64,000 nucleotides of DNA from Acheta domesticus (GCA_031308135.1 JAHLJT010008756.1:103319271-103383270), one strand, 5' to 3'. Counted from the first letter of the stretch, positions 35,641 to 47,803 are shown. Notes: generated by a model from the sequence alone, not told the origin. A program made the numbers and translations.

Positions 35641-37350
35641 GTGCCCTTTCTGCTACGTTACTTTCTTTCGCCAGATACCTTCTGTACCTGCCGTCTGACC
35701 ACCCACCCTATGCATTCTTGGCCGCTTACAACCACACGTGCCGTTACACCTCATAGTAAATTCTGCTCTAACCCTGTTGCTCCTACAGCCGTCTCTACCC
35801 ACTGGTCGATTCCGACACGCCTCCTGTCCGAGACGGCAACCGTCGTTCCCGCCTGCCTGCCGCCTTGTCGCCTGCCCGTCCTCCGCTGTCATCCAAATTG
35901 CCCCTGTCACACAGACCGTCTACCTCTGAATCGTGCCAGACACCGCATCCTCGCCCAATTGCCGTCTTCCCTCCCAACCCGGTCGTGAGTGTCGCCACCA
36001 CATGTGCCCGCTGCGCGCCGCTGCCGGGCCATCCCCACTGCAAAGGGCGTGCGCGTCTCCACCGACCCGCCAGCGATCCCCGCCGCCCCCGCCACGCGCG
36101 CACCCCGCCACCGCCGTGGTTGGGCGTGGCGAGAAAAATGGCGGCGGGCTGTGTTGGCGAGCGCGCGGAGGGGCCGGTGCGCCGGGCGCCGGGTTCGCCG
36201 CCCGCCGCCGCCCTAATCGCCCGCCGCCGCGCCGCGCCGCGCCGGCAGCCTGCCCCAGTTCTGAGAGGAAGCGCAGCGGCCAGGAAATTACATGGGCGGC
36301 GGCTGGCGTGCCCGCCGGTCATCCCTTAGCCCTACGCCGCCCTCTCCCTCACCCTTCCCGCCCCGCCCGCCGCCACGCCCACGCGCCCCCAAATTCGATG
36401 CAAGCGCTCGTTTACCCGCGCACAGTGTAACGGAAAAAAGCGCAATCAATCCACGGGCCCTGCGCTCGCCCGGCCGCCCGCGCCGGCCTCCGCTTCGACC
36501 CGCGCGCGCGCGCCGCGTCACGCCGTGCGCCGCCGCTCGCAGCGCCACCGCCGCGAACTGGTTCGGCCCGCGTCCGCCAGATGGCCGCGCGGTGCACGTC
36601 CGCGCGACGCGTTTTACATCCAGGAGGGGTTTTGTCCGCTCGTTGTAAATCGTTATCGCACCCTCCAGGAAGTGATTTTTTGCGCGAAAGTTGTAGCGGC
36701 GTGAATAATGTATATATGGCGCCGAAGTTCGCCTCTAAATACCTACATGGACCGTTCGGCGCGTTCTTTTATAAATAGCCGAGCGGCAGGGCGCGGGGTG
36801 GCAAAGAGTGGCGGTGCCCTGTGGAGCAGGTGGCGTGCCACTTGAGTCATCGGGCCAACGGCCCGCCACTCTCCACGGACTGTTGCAACCCGTTGATGAC
36901 TCAGGGCGGGGCGCGGAGTCATTTGCGAACTTCCCGCCCACGCTGATGGAGGATTCCAAATCAATTTGTCGGCGGAGCCGTGGGCGGGGCGGGGAGGGGC
37001 GGCCGGTCGCGGGATGAGGGTGTCGGGCGGTGCGTAGAATGGCGGGGCGCGCGGGTGGTTCGCGTGTGTGTTATCAGCATCGCGCGGCTGCCGTCGTCAC
37101 GAACTGGGTCGGGCCCCGATTGATCGCGCCGCCGCCTTCGCCGCCGTCTTGAGGAGCTGCGGCCGTGCGCCGCGCCTTGACCCGCGCTCCGGAGGTTCTC
37201 GCCCCCACCCCCGCCCGGCCCCCTCCCCCGCCCCTTCCACGGGCCCCCGCACCCGGAGGCCCTACCGCCCTCCCCGCCCCGCTCTCTCGCTGCACCGGCC
37301 GCGGCCCATCTTCCTTCCTCGTCTCGCAACTACAAACCCCGTCCCTCATT
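35641..37350. other. Largest CpG-rich island in the window
   Basis: About 1.7 kb of GC-rich DNA, strongest at 35980-36620 and 36960-37320. It holds YY1/Pho-type ATGGCGG and GCCAGATGGCCG sites near 36138 and 36576, and a TATA/AP-1 cluster listed separately. Frames of up to 211 codons are open on both strands because stops are rare. They are Pro/Arg/Ala-rich, change composition at island edges and lack domains. The block is best read as a promoter-type island, or 5' untranslated DNA, of an unrecognised transcript. Confidence 0.5.
36767..36922 (+). promoter_or_regulatory. TATA box and AP-1-like cluster in the CpG island
   Basis: TTTTATAAATAG (36767-36778) gives a good TATA box on the plus strand, and its complement gives TATAAAAG on the minus strand. 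AP-1/CRE-type heptamers follow at 36843-36850 (TGAGTCAT), 36896-36903 (ATGACTCA) and 36916-36922 (GAGTCAT). The first two make a 9-bp-arm inverted pair. Between them lie the hairpins GTGGC/GCCAC (36829-36840) and CGGGCC/GGCCCG (36851-36865). Transcription direction is uncertain. Confidence 0.5.
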
Positions 37351-38680
37351 CTCTGGCCCTGATCTTACGTTGCTGTCCTGTTCTGATACGAGTCGCTGCC
37401 GATTTCCATTTCAATGTGATCTGGTCTCGTCAAATCTCTTTGCTTCTCAGCGTCACCTGTAGCCCGGATGGTCCCTACCCTGCAATTACCGCTTTCTTTA
37501 TCCAGTATTCTTTCTTCTTTATCTTCGCCATTCTCCCCCTCTGGGTTTGTCTGGCCTTTTTCTTTTTCCAACGCCGCCTGTGTTACCCCTTGCGTCCGTA
37601 TCTCGCCGCTCTGGTCGATTTCGGGCTCTACATCTCCATAATTCACATAGTTTGTTTCCGCTTCTCGAGACCCTCTGAGGTCTTCCTCGCCCAGTTTTCC
37701 TAGTACCATTCCTGCGCCCAACAATTTCTGCGTGCAAACCATCTGGTCTGAAGAGTTCCCCCCAACTTGCCACCATATTTATCTTAAATGAATAGTACAG
37801 CTGAGCAATATTCAACGACCGACAAACATTGCCAAGTAATGCATCAGGAAGAATCATAATTCACGATAAAACTCCGAACGACACCTGTGATTAATAGCTA
37901 TTGCTAGACTAACATCAAGGAAACGAGCAAATACGTATTAATACCACCGTGTTAACACAATGCAACTTTGTACAACACTCATTTACTTTCCTCATTGTTC
38001 TTTCTTCGTAATGATGGACATTTCCCATGTTGCTTTTCACTTTTCCTATGCTAATTTCGCATTATCGAAACTTTTCAGCACATATTCATCAAAACATCAA
38101 AAGACACCTCTATTATGTCTATTAATGCTTATAGTGAAATAACGTCCGCTGTGGATAACTAGTAATAATTAAGAAATGAATGAGTCTCTTTCATTATTTT
38201 CTAGAATGATGGAAAACGACAAGTTATGAAATAAAAAGCTTGGATTTGACGAGAAATATACCCTTTATTACCCATCTGTCGCTTTTACGCATAAATCAGA
38301 CACGTTAGACTACGTGAACATTTGTTTTAAATATGCGTAAATAGTATTAGAAATGAATTTGAGAGAGATATTGATAATTTATTACGTTATTCTTTTTGCG
38401 TGTAAGCTATTTGAAAACTTGATTAGGGTATACTAAATTCCTATTTTTTACTGCTCAATTTTGTAATTTTACTTCTTTATGTTTATGATGAATAAAATGT
38501 TGCACCAAATTTCAAATGCTTAAGGTGCAACGCATACAAATAAACTGAATGAAAAAAAAATAACATGTGAAACCCGCAGGTAATAACGCCTTAGTTTGTG
38601 TGGTGCACTTTGAAGGATATCTTTACATCTAAGCGAACTCTTGGTCTTCTTATAAACCTCCTCCCAGAGCGTTCGTCTTG
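37351..38680. other. Pyrimidine-leaning then AT-rich noncoding stretch
   Basis: C/T-rich on the plus strand to about 37690, then AT-rich. No gene was recognised. Confidence 0.55.
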
Positions 38681-39640
38681 CAGCCCCTCTCGCTTCTGCA
38701 ATTCGGTCCCCTCGGCCGCCCAGATATTTCCTGCCTCCGAGCGCGGTCGCCCGATCGTTTCCCCGCACTCTCCTTCGCCCCCTCCCCCGCCACCCCCCTT
38801 GCCGGGGCTCTGCCAACCCCCTCGCCGCGTTCGCCACCCCCCCTGTTCCCGAGGCTTCGACGCCCCCTCGGCCATCTCAAGCGCCCACCGCCCTCGCACT
38901 CCTCCCGCTCGCGCCGGCCCCGTTGCCCTCCGTCGTCATTCCCCTCGCCTTCCCTCCACCCTGCCCTCCCCATTTCTCTTCGCTCTGCCTCTCGGCCGGT
39001 CCGCCTCGCTCCCGACGCCCTCTCCGTCCTCGTCGCTGTCTCCGCCCTCGCCCGAGCCATCGACCTCGCCTTCCCTGCCCTCATCGCCATCTCCGCCCTC
39101 CCCGCCGCCTCCGCCGTCGCTACCCTGCCCCTCCTTCCCCGTCCTCCACGCCCTCATCGTCCTACTCACCCTCATCGTCCTTACTACCTTCGCTGCCCCA
39201 AGCCAGTTTCGTCGCCCGAGCGAGTCGTTTTCATAATCCCATCACTCCGTCAACATGACTTCCTCACCTTCCCACTGAATCCCTGGCCCACACACGTTAC
39301 CGACCACAGTCCAGCGTTCTCTGACTTCTCAGGCTCTCTTCTTCTTCTATTGCCCGCCACCGTATCCTCCCGTCCTCTGCCGTGTGCTGGCTACTCTTCT
39401 CACAGCTCAGTGTTTCGTTCTGCTCTCGTAGCTGCTAACCGCACCGCGCCGAACCCTGCAGAACCTCTCTGCTCCCCGCCACGACTCCTCTCCCTGTCGC
39501 TCTCCGCCGGCCCCTCCCGCTCCCCGCCTCTGCGCTCTCCCTCGCCAGCGGCCGCCCCTCGCAGCCGCCCTGGCTGCGCCATATGGAGCCCTCTGCAGCG
39601 GCGCGCCCCCCAGCTAGGAAAAACATCCCACCTCTGGCGC
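38681..39640 (+). repeat. Long GC-rich pyrimidine tract
   Basis: The plus strand is dominated by C and T for most of 900 bases, with CTCGCC, CCGCCCTC and TCGCCATCTCC units repeating irregularly, most clearly at 39020-39180. Stop depletion opens frames of 345 and 212 codons on the plus strand. Their Pro/Ser/Leu/Arg monotony reflects DNA composition. I see no exon. Confidence 0.65.
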
Positions 39641-41380
39641 CCGCAGCTTGGAGTTCACCGCGTTACTCCACTGTTTATTTTCCGAACACACCGGGTGTAT
39701 ATTCATGCGCTGTGAACGTTAGCAAACGATTTAATATCTGGTAGGATTTAATATGCTGTTACGTTGCCGAATAATGTAGCACAGTATAACATATTTCATG
39801 AGATTAATCTCCTTTAGATAATATTACTGACGTCTATTAAATAGAATTATCAGGACGCTCATGAATAATTTTAATGAAACTTAAATGAATACAGTGAAAT
39901 GTAACATATAGAACTGTAAAGAAAAATAAATATTGGTGAAATGAATAATGAATACGACAGTATCAATAATGAATATGAATTTAAGTGGGATAATTCTGAG
40001 TATTGGGTTGACAGTATATCGCATTTAATGAATTAAAATATAACGTAAAGATACCGAAAACACTCGTTGAACATTTAAATTAGTTGGCTTCAATTTTCCA
40101 TGAGCTTTAATGACTGATAAATTTATAAATTGACAAATAATTATTACAATTTTGAATGGTTTTATTATTGTTAAAAACTATTTCATTTGAATGAATTTAA
40201 CACCAAGATGAATTTTAAATAAAAATATGTTTAATTGATTTGTTACATTTCATTATTATTTTTAAAACATTTTTGTTTGTTAGTTAGTCTGTTATAATAC
40301 AACACAGAATTGTTGTAAGAATTAAGACATAAGCAATGTGGCACATCACAAAAATCGTTTTTTTTTGTTTGTTTTTTTTTTAATTACGTGGAGGAATAAG
40401 TTCAACTGATTCTATATTTTCATGGTTGGCTTTCATGGCTGGTTCTTAGATAACAACATGTCTTTAGTCACGATAGTAACGACTACAAGCAAATTAAAAC
40501 AGTTTTCCTGCAAAATGACAATTTCCAGACGTGTCACTTTTATAATAACCGTCGATATTTGGAATAACCTTACTCTGATGAAAACATTAGAATGCGAGGA
40601 CCATTAATAAGTACTGTACTATAATGTGTATTTGACATTCGTTTGCTAGCAGGCAGTTGTGTTTGGATGCTTTGATGTCCTTCTTTCAATGAAAAATAGT
40701 AGCACCTGCTTAGAAGCCATTATTATCTTTACGCGCCTCTCTCCAGATCAGCAGAGTTGCAGGATGAGTTGCAGTTAACAGTCACTCACTGTTGATGAAA
40801 ATCCCTCTAAGTAATCAGTTGCAACATTGTTTTTCGCGAATTTCCTCAGTAAAAAACTCGAATTTCTTTTAGATTTTTTTCGAAAAGAGAGAAAAGCAGT
40901 AATACCCTTCATTAACTAAGACAGTGCCTAAAAATAAAGTTGATTGTAGTCATGTTCAAATTGTAAATCTCGCCCCATAAAATTAATTATTAGCAAAAAT
41001 GTATCTTCTTAAAATTGACGTAAGTTAAAACTATACTAAAACACAATTTCCCACACTATACAAATGAAAGTATGTTATCATCAAAGATTAACTTTTGCTT
41101 CAGTTTTCGTGGTTATTTTCCGAATTTTCTTGCCATGCATGAGACTTGAAAAAAGAGCAATGAAATAAGTATTCATTCCATCAACAAAACCTGACTTGAT
41201 CTGTGAATCGCTCGCTTAAGCCAGAAAAAACTCCAGAGGTACGTAAGAATCCCGAAATAGCGAAAAAATACGATGATGTGGCCTTCAGGTCTGGAAAGGT
41301 TAAAATATGCGTCATTTTGGGGAATCCCGCAAGTAAAAAAGTTGGAGAAATGCTGACCTAGCTTACGCGGAAACTTTCGC
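39641..41380. other. AT-rich noncoding stretch
   Basis: No gene or ordered feature was recognised. A T-run with interruptions lies near 40359-40382. Confidence 0.6.
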
Positions 41381-42030
41381 GCCGAGTTGCAGATCCGAGG
41401 AAAGAAACGAGGGTTGCGTGAGCAACGGAGACGGCGCGGGCGAGGAAGGGAAGGGCTCGAGACGGAGAAGCCAGAGGCAGAGAGGAGGGGACAGGGCGGA
41501 GAAGAGACCTTGAACAAGGACAGGAAAGCGAGAAACAAAAACCAAGAGGGAAAGAGATGGGTAGAAGAGCTGAAGGCTGAGGGCTGAATGTGAAGCAACT
41601 GCGGCGAAAAAGGGGCAAAGAAAGAAGAGGCTATGGCGATACGGCAGAGGCGAGAGGAGAGGTAGTAGCAATAAAACCGAAAAAGACGAACAAGCGGGCA
41701 AGCGAGGAACAGTAGCCGACAGGAAAAAAGAGGTGGGTGAAGAAGAATAGACCGAGAGCTGGCAGAAGGGTTGGGCAACTGCGACGGGTTAGGAACGACG
41801 TCGGAAGAAAACGGCGACGAAAACAGAGGGGCGAAGTGGCGGGAACGGTCACAGGAATTTAATGTCGCCAGCGGGAAAATGATGATGGCAGAGCTGGCAA
41901 CGCTAAGGAGCCAGGAGAAGAATGGCGCTGGCGAGGAAACGCCGAATACGGGAACGAAAGAAGGCAAAGCGGAGGCGGAGGCGGCAGCGAGTGTCGTGCA
42001 CATGGGCGGAGACTGCTCAGCACGGTCGTG
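41381..42030 (+). repeat. Long purine-rich tract
   Basis: The plus strand is dominated by A and G with GGAGA, GAAGAG and GGCGGAGG units. The opposite strand opens a 300-codon Ser/Phe/Leu/Pro frame that extends into AT-rich DNA at its end and has no domain. I reject it as a gene. This is the mirror image of the pyrimidine tract at 38681-39640. Confidence 0.6.
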
Positions 42031-42884
42031 AGTCACAGGCGTTGCCCATGGGCCCTTCGTCCAAATTCGCTCCACGAAGCTGCCCGTGTACTCATGCCAC
42101 CCAGGTCTTTGAACTCAGCTGTAGACAATTTTACTGAGCTGGCGATTTTACTGACAATTTTACGAAAGAATTTAATCAAGTTGAAGTAACAGTTTTTAAT
42201 GAAATTTTTATTATGAGGCAGAGATGATTATGAGAGGCTGCTGGATCGTTGAATAGCATATCGTTTGATAGAAAGTAAAGTTATCAAAACAATTTTTTTG
42301 AAAATAAAACATCATAAATTGCCGAATAGCTACAGGAGAATCTCATTCCCGCATTTTGAATGATTTCAATGAAATACATTCAAGAAAACACAAAAACTAC
42401 AATAAATAACATTATGCACTTGGCCAATATTCGGAAAGGTCTCACCTATGAAAATGGAAGTTAATATGTTCCGTGATAAGTAATTGACTCTTTCAAACTG
42501 TTGTAAGTTTTATTCTTTATGGATAGTAGCAAGTTAGGCTAAGTAAAATGTGAATTATTCTCCGAACAGAACATCACGAACTTTCCGCCAAAATATGTTT
42601 TGTAAAGTGTAAATATTTGACCAATAAATATTAATCAAACGAAATTTGGAGTGAAGTTATAGTTTGGAAGTTACAAATTTTTTTTTTTTTTTACTCGCAT
42701 GATATACATTATTGTAATATTCATAGTCCGTCAAACACACCCATTCATTAAGGCGGGTTTGACTCTCTAGCCAACCAAAGTGTAAAACAACGCATGAAAG
42801 GGCACATTCTAGGCATTCATATTCTTGCCTACACGGAAAGGTCAAGAGCTGGCGTCGTAAACAAGAGAACTCGCAATCCCCGTC
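42031..42884. other. AT-rich noncoding stretch
   Basis: No gene was recognised. A T12 run lies near 42679-42692. Confidence 0.55.
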
Positions 42885-43025
42885 CCTCTGATTCATCAGC
42901 CGCGGGGCCGCGCCGCGTGGCTCCGCAAGAAAGGTCGCGCTAATGGCGGAGATGACGACGCGGCGGCGAAGACGCGGGCGCCCTCGTCGGGGCACGCCGG
43001 CAGCCGCCATAAATCACACGACGCA
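42885..43025. promoter_or_regulatory. Short GC-rich regulatory-looking island
   Basis: 140 bases of GC-rich DNA are bounded by a CCATAAATCA (Hox-type TTTATGG core on the complement) at 43007-43016 and a CTGATTCATCAGCC inverted pair near 42889-42902. GCTAATGGCGG is in its middle. No exon fits. Regulatory reading is inference. Confidence 0.3.
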
Positions 43026-44514
43026 AAAGAAGGTCTTATTAGAGCTCTCGAGGGTTATTAGCAGCGAAATGGAGAAAGCGACCGCTAAAAAGGATAAAAA
43101 GAGAAAATAAATGTATTTGGGCGAAATTTCGAAGCAAAAATCTGGCTGGGGAGTGGAGAACGAAAAATGAATGGTGAATGCGATTATGGAAAATTGATAC
43201 TGTTGTTTTAAGCACAATAATTTTCCGGTTGGATAATAGCAGAGGATAATAGAAGGTACTAATGTAGAAATAACTAATAGAATTCTTAATGTTCGTAGTC
43301 GTGTGTGTTGCACTTCCTCGGAAATATAGATTTAAATTAATCTGTACCATTCACAAATTAAATATTGATGAGAAGAGAAAGATTATACTTTCCTAAAATG
43401 GCAACGTATGAGCAATTATTGGGGCTTATCATTGGAAACACCGGTAATGTATTAAGGGAAGAGAAAATATCAGAAAACATTAAAACACATTTGACATTCA
43501 TGAAAATCTGTTTGTGCATTTAATCAATTTCTTGTTTTATAGTTAAAAACAAGAAGGACCTGTTCTCAATGACATCGGTAAATGACTCAATTCAAAACTC
43601 AAGAATTTCGAAATATAATTGCCAAATATTTCAAAATATTTTGAAGGTTTAGCGAATGTCTCCCTTAATATTTTGAATGGATTAACCTAGAGTATTTAAA
43701 GCTTTCTTCACGCTCAGCATTTAGAAACGATCGAGAACAGTTTGGAGAAACGAGGTCAACAGACCCTTGTAACCACTTGTCGCAGTGCGCTTAAAAGTAC
43801 TTTCTTTATCTTCACAAACACTAAACAGTTTATTAGGGAACTAAAAGAATAATTTGAAAAGGAGTAATATCCATAATGGTCGGACGGTTAGTCAAGTGTT
43901 AATAAAACGGGTTAAATCTGACATCAATCAGCCGAAAAGAACGAGGTTAGACAGCGCGTGACCGGCAAAAGAAATTGCCCATTTTCGACCGCTGCTCAGA
44001 TCTTGTGGTCGATCTTTCCAGCGACTCTGATAGGAGCAACGGCTGGTGGAGGCGCCCCTAACGGCGATTCCCGGAGATCACGAACGTCGACACGTAAGGC
44101 AACCCTCGGCGGCGGCTCGTCCCTTCGCGCCTCACAGCGCACTTCGATGACCCACTGACCACCTGGAGGCCTCGGAACACTTTGCTGGCCGCTATACAAA
44201 ATGCGAAATGAATTTCAGAAGAGTTTTGCTCACTCGGAATTTTAAGTGTTTTGTAATCTGAGCTTCTAACAAGTTTTAAGTTTTAACCAAAGTACTAAAG
44301 TTTATAAAAAGAATCCCACTGTTAAATACAACGACGTGGTAATTATTTTATGTAGAAAATAAAAAGGATTTTAACTTGAGGTAGGTCGCGCCTACGCCTC
44401 ACACCATAGATTGAGATTGAGCGCGGCTCTCACATGAAAATTGTACTAGGCACAATACAATGGACATTTGTCAAATCGAATAACAGCTAAGCTGACTAAT
44501 ACTACCTAACATTA
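43026..44514. other. Mostly AT-rich noncoding stretch
   Basis: A balanced patch at 43950-44200 has overlapping open frames on both strands, neither recognisable. The rest is AT-rich with no feature. Confidence 0.5.
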
Positions 44515-44990
44515 GCCGCTGACAGTAGCTACATAGCTAGGTCGAATTCATCCGCTGTCTGGAGGAGAATTCTAGCGGTCAGCTACTTTGATGGTAGTTT
44601 TCTGAGGATTCTCCAATCAACATCGGGGGAATGCCGAAGCAGTACCTTAACAAACGGGACATAGAGAACGCGTGATCTTTCCTTCATCGTCCTTGTTCTT
44701 TCCTCATCCCTTATACACCTACACTTACATGTATCACACTACCATACATGTCGAGCGCCCAGTCTGGAGCTAGGAGCTACTCCAGTTTGAAGCGGTGTCG
44801 CAGTGCTGGGAGATACCTGGATGAGGATAACCCTCTCAAGCCAACGTGTATGTCGGCGCTGGATATCACCATCCAGAGGTGGGGGGAAGCCGACACACGA
44901 AATGGTAAAAATGCACTAAAATTACGGGACTAATGATCATAGCCCTGTACACGCCTGCAAAACATTACTCAATCAGGCAATCAACTGAAT
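44515..44990 (+). mobile_element. 5'-truncated SINE copy (family S), plus strand
   Basis: It lacks the tRNA-like head but carries the body in order: CTAGGTCGAATTCATCCGCT, GGAGAATTCTAGC, GGGGGAATGCCGAAGCAGTA, CTTAACAAACGGGACATAGA. It ends with ATTACGGGACTAATGATCAT and a CAATCA-type tail. 5' truncation is usual for LINE-mobilised copies (general knowledge). Confidence 0.8.
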
Positions 44991-46190
44991 CGATCACTCC
45001 GAATTCATTCAAAAATGTTCAACGTAATGTTCAAAACATCCAAGACAAATCATGAAAACTTACTTCGAGAATCCTTTAGGAACAGGTAGAAAAAGAAATT
45101 GTATTTTACTTCTTTGGCTTGTGGGGAAGAAGACATTAGAAAGTTCCAACAAAAATTCTTCCGCGACCTTGCGGCCTTAATGACTTTAAGGAGACATCAA
45201 AGCAGCTATTTTGCGTTCCTATTTCAAAGTATTTCAAATGGAAATACAAGAAAATTAACTTTTGTTGGAATCAAATTATATAGACAACAAAATGCAAGTG
45301 TTTATTGATTGTTGTTTCATTATACTGCCAAAGTTTGGTGCTATTACACAAGCTCTGTTTTATTTCCCTTCTGAACAATAAAGACCCCATAAATTTAAAA
45401 AAATTGTTTCTACTTTTTTTTAATAGAATTCTCCAACTAATATTTTTACTATTTGTTTTTGATGTTTTGAACCTTACGAACCAAAGTTGTCTTTCTGTTC
45501 GGAGTGTAGGATTCTGCGGATGTCCCTCGTCAGAAACGGATTCTATTGATTCTGTGAAATAACATGCTGAAAAATTCTTCGTTTATTGAAGAGAATACTG
45601 GATTTCTTCGCTTTCTAATGGAACCATAGAAGCGAGTACAAATTGCAGGCTTCTGTAGTAGCATGTATCCAATCAACTCTCAACTGCTTATCTATATCTT
45701 TTTTGTTTAAGTCCTCGGCAATAGGTTGAGTATACAATCAGCTTTAGTTGAAGAAGTTCTAAAGAAGATGAATTCTAATTGTTGTTCAAGTTGAAAATCT
45801 TCCCAAGTAGTAAAATAGAATTGAATTGTTGACGCATGATCGTGATGTTTTAAAGTGGCAAAATCCATTAAATTAATAATAGAAAATTCACAAATATGAA
45901 CAAAATACGGAGTGCCTCGACTAAGTAATGTCAATGAATTCAGATAAAATGCGTTTTCGCACTTTTCCTTTAAGGCGAAATTCCTAGAAATTTAAACCAC
46001 AACATATCGTTGAATTTCTTCAGCACATAACTTTATTAACCCAATCTCATTATTTAAATCATTGGTTCTAATGTAAATAAGAATCTAACTAAATGGCAAC
46101 AGTTCAGTTGCTTAATAAATTTAACTAGCATTACCAGTGCTGTATATCTTAACTATCCTAGCATAAATTTAACTAGTGCTGTATATCTCA
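44991..46190. other. AT-rich noncoding stretch
   Basis: No gene was recognised. Just left of the next SINE, GTGCTGTATATCT(T/C)AACTAT occurs twice (46137 and 46172), a short local duplication. Confidence 0.55.
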
Positions 46191-46194
46191 ACTA

Positions 46195-46300
46195 TCTTAG
46201 AGGGGGCTCGTGACGTAAAAGCTGCCGCAAAGGTTTTCCACCGCCTGGGTCCGAGTTCGATACCCCGCCAGCCCATGCGGAACTTGTTGGAAGTAAATTG
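46195..46300 (+). mobile_element. tRNA-like SINE head, different family from S
   Basis: GGGTCCGAGTTCGATACCCC (46247-46266) is a good polymerase III B box in tRNA-like context. A GGGGGCTCGTGACGTAAAAGC stretch lies at the A-box position, split over 46202-46222. A mature tRNA fold is not apparent: no acceptor stem pairs across it. A SINE relic is therefore more likely than a tRNA gene. Confidence 0.55.
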
Positions 46301-47079
46301 AGCTCTCTGCAGATTTTCTTGACATTTACCTGTTTCTCCTGCCGCTCAGTCCACCATTCACCTTTTTATCAATCTTGCGTTATTAAATTCTCAGTAACCT
46401 CAGAAGATGAAGGATCCCCAAAACTTACTACAAAAAATGAATCGGAGCAAACAAAAAGGTTCATTGACACACTTTTTAGGGTTTTGAGTTAATGGCGGGA
46501 AACGATTTTTATTACATAAATACCACTTCACGCATAAATATTCGTTGCCAGGGCCCCTCTGATGTCTGTAAGAATCATCTACTGTTAAGGCCAAGCAAGA
46601 ACGATCGATTTCCGGGACTTCGAAGTTTTGCTCGGTTGGTGGAGTTATCGCAGGTAACAACGTTCTGATATTATCTTTGACGTTCAATTTTGTTTTTCTC
46701 TATCTGTCTTCATTTCATTATTGTGTCCACTTAATTGTTGTGTCATTTTCATTGTGTCCTTTCGTTGTAAAGCAGGTTGAGTTTAAAGTGCCTATTTTCG
46801 AAATTTCAGTTCGCAATCAAGTTGAAGTTTATCCATTTTGTCTAGTAATATTATGGAAAAACAGGTTTGAGGTCGTAAGAGGAAAATGAATAAAATCAAG
46901 GTGGCTAGAATCAAGAGAGCAGAATATGTACACCATAAAGGGGCAGTTTTTTCTTCTTCTAATAATCTAAAACATAGCGAACCGTTTTGTGAAATGGTAC
47001 AAATGTGTGCCAGGTTGTGTGTGTGTGCCAAGCGTGTTTATGAGAAAATTCTGTTGTCAATTGGCTCCTAGGAAGAAAT
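46301..47079. other. AT-rich noncoding stretch
   Basis: Frames of up to 95 codons show no domain. No gene was recognised. Confidence 0.5.
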
Positions 47080-47420
47080 TAATCAATTCAACGAAATTCC
47101 TATTATAGGAGGATATGAATGTAATATAAAAGAAGCATAGGAATAAAATAATACACAAGAGAAGACCGAATAATAAAGGAAGAAATAAAAAAAGAATCAC
47201 AAGTCACGGCAATTAAAAACTAGGATGCAAGGCTATAGGCAAAGATGGGCAGAGCGTGTAGAGAGAATCTGTGATAATAGACTTCCAAAGGCAGCTTTGG
47301 TTATGCACGAAGAGAAAGAAGAGACGTGGGGAGGCCAAGGAAAAGGTGGAGAGAAACTGTGTGGACGGAACAGGAAGTAGCCTAAGCCGTGAAGAGAAGA
47401 AGAGAGAGGAGGAGGATAGA
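47080..47420 (+). mobile_element. Degenerate LINE C-terminal end
   Basis: One plus-strand frame reads RQRWAERVERICDNRLPKA (about 47236-47292), like the WxxHVxRMxxxRLPK block near LINE C-termini. After a frameshift, RRDVGRPRKRWRETV (about 47310-47355) gives the hallmark GRPRKRW block. Upstream sequence from about 47147 (TREDRIIKEEIKKES) fits the preceding helix-rich block. The copy is frameshifted and dead. It is unrelated in orientation to the LINE remnant near 3.2-4.1 kb. Confidence 0.75.
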
Positions 47421-47559
47421 TAGAAGAGGGAGGAGGAGAATATATCATTGCCTCTTAAAGAAGCTTAGTCTTTAATTGCACACCCTGGCACACAGTTGTT
47501 TTTATTTGACGGTATGAAAAGTACTTGGTTGTCTACTGACTCCCAGAACTCTCAAGCGT

Positions 47560-47803
47560 TCTGAAATCGCAGCAGAGAGTCTGAAAGACGCGGTACAGAA
47601 AAAATGTAATCGTAGCGAAGTGTTTCAAAAACGCTAAAACTAAAATCGTAGCAAAGACTTTGACAGTTGTGACACAGCGAAACCTGAAATCGTAGTAGCC
47701 TGAAAGACGCGATGCAGCAGAAACAGAAATCGTAACAAAGAGTTTGAAAGACGCGAAGCAGCAAAAACTGAAATCACAGAAAAGAGTTTGGAAGACGCGG
47801 TTG
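47560..47803 (+). repeat. Minisatellite, about 6 units of 39-44 bp, abutting a splice donor
   Basis: Units begin with CTGAAATCG-type sequence at about 47561, 47603, 47642, 47684, 47724 and 47768. The common unit contains AATCGTAGCAAAGAGT and TTTGAAAGACGCG. The last unit ends only a few bases before the donor of the exon at 48111-47813, placing the array at the start of that exon's downstream intron. Confidence 0.85.

Noticed and set aside
38678..39715. 345-codon plus-strand open frame
   Set aside because: It is pure by-product of a stop-poor pyrimidine tract. It is Pro/Ser/Leu/Arg monotone without a domain, overlapping frames are open too, and composition changes inside it.
41173..42075. 300-codon minus-strand open frame
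   Set aside because: It is the complement of a purine tract. Ser/Phe/Leu/Pro low complexity, and its C-terminal part lies in ordinary AT-rich DNA.
43996..44199. Overlapping 66-67 codon frames on both strands
   Set aside because: Too short, both strands equally open, no domain and no splice evidence.
46195..46300. Possible tRNA gene
   Set aside because: A B box is present, but there are no pairing acceptor and anticodon arms. It is better explained as a SINE head.
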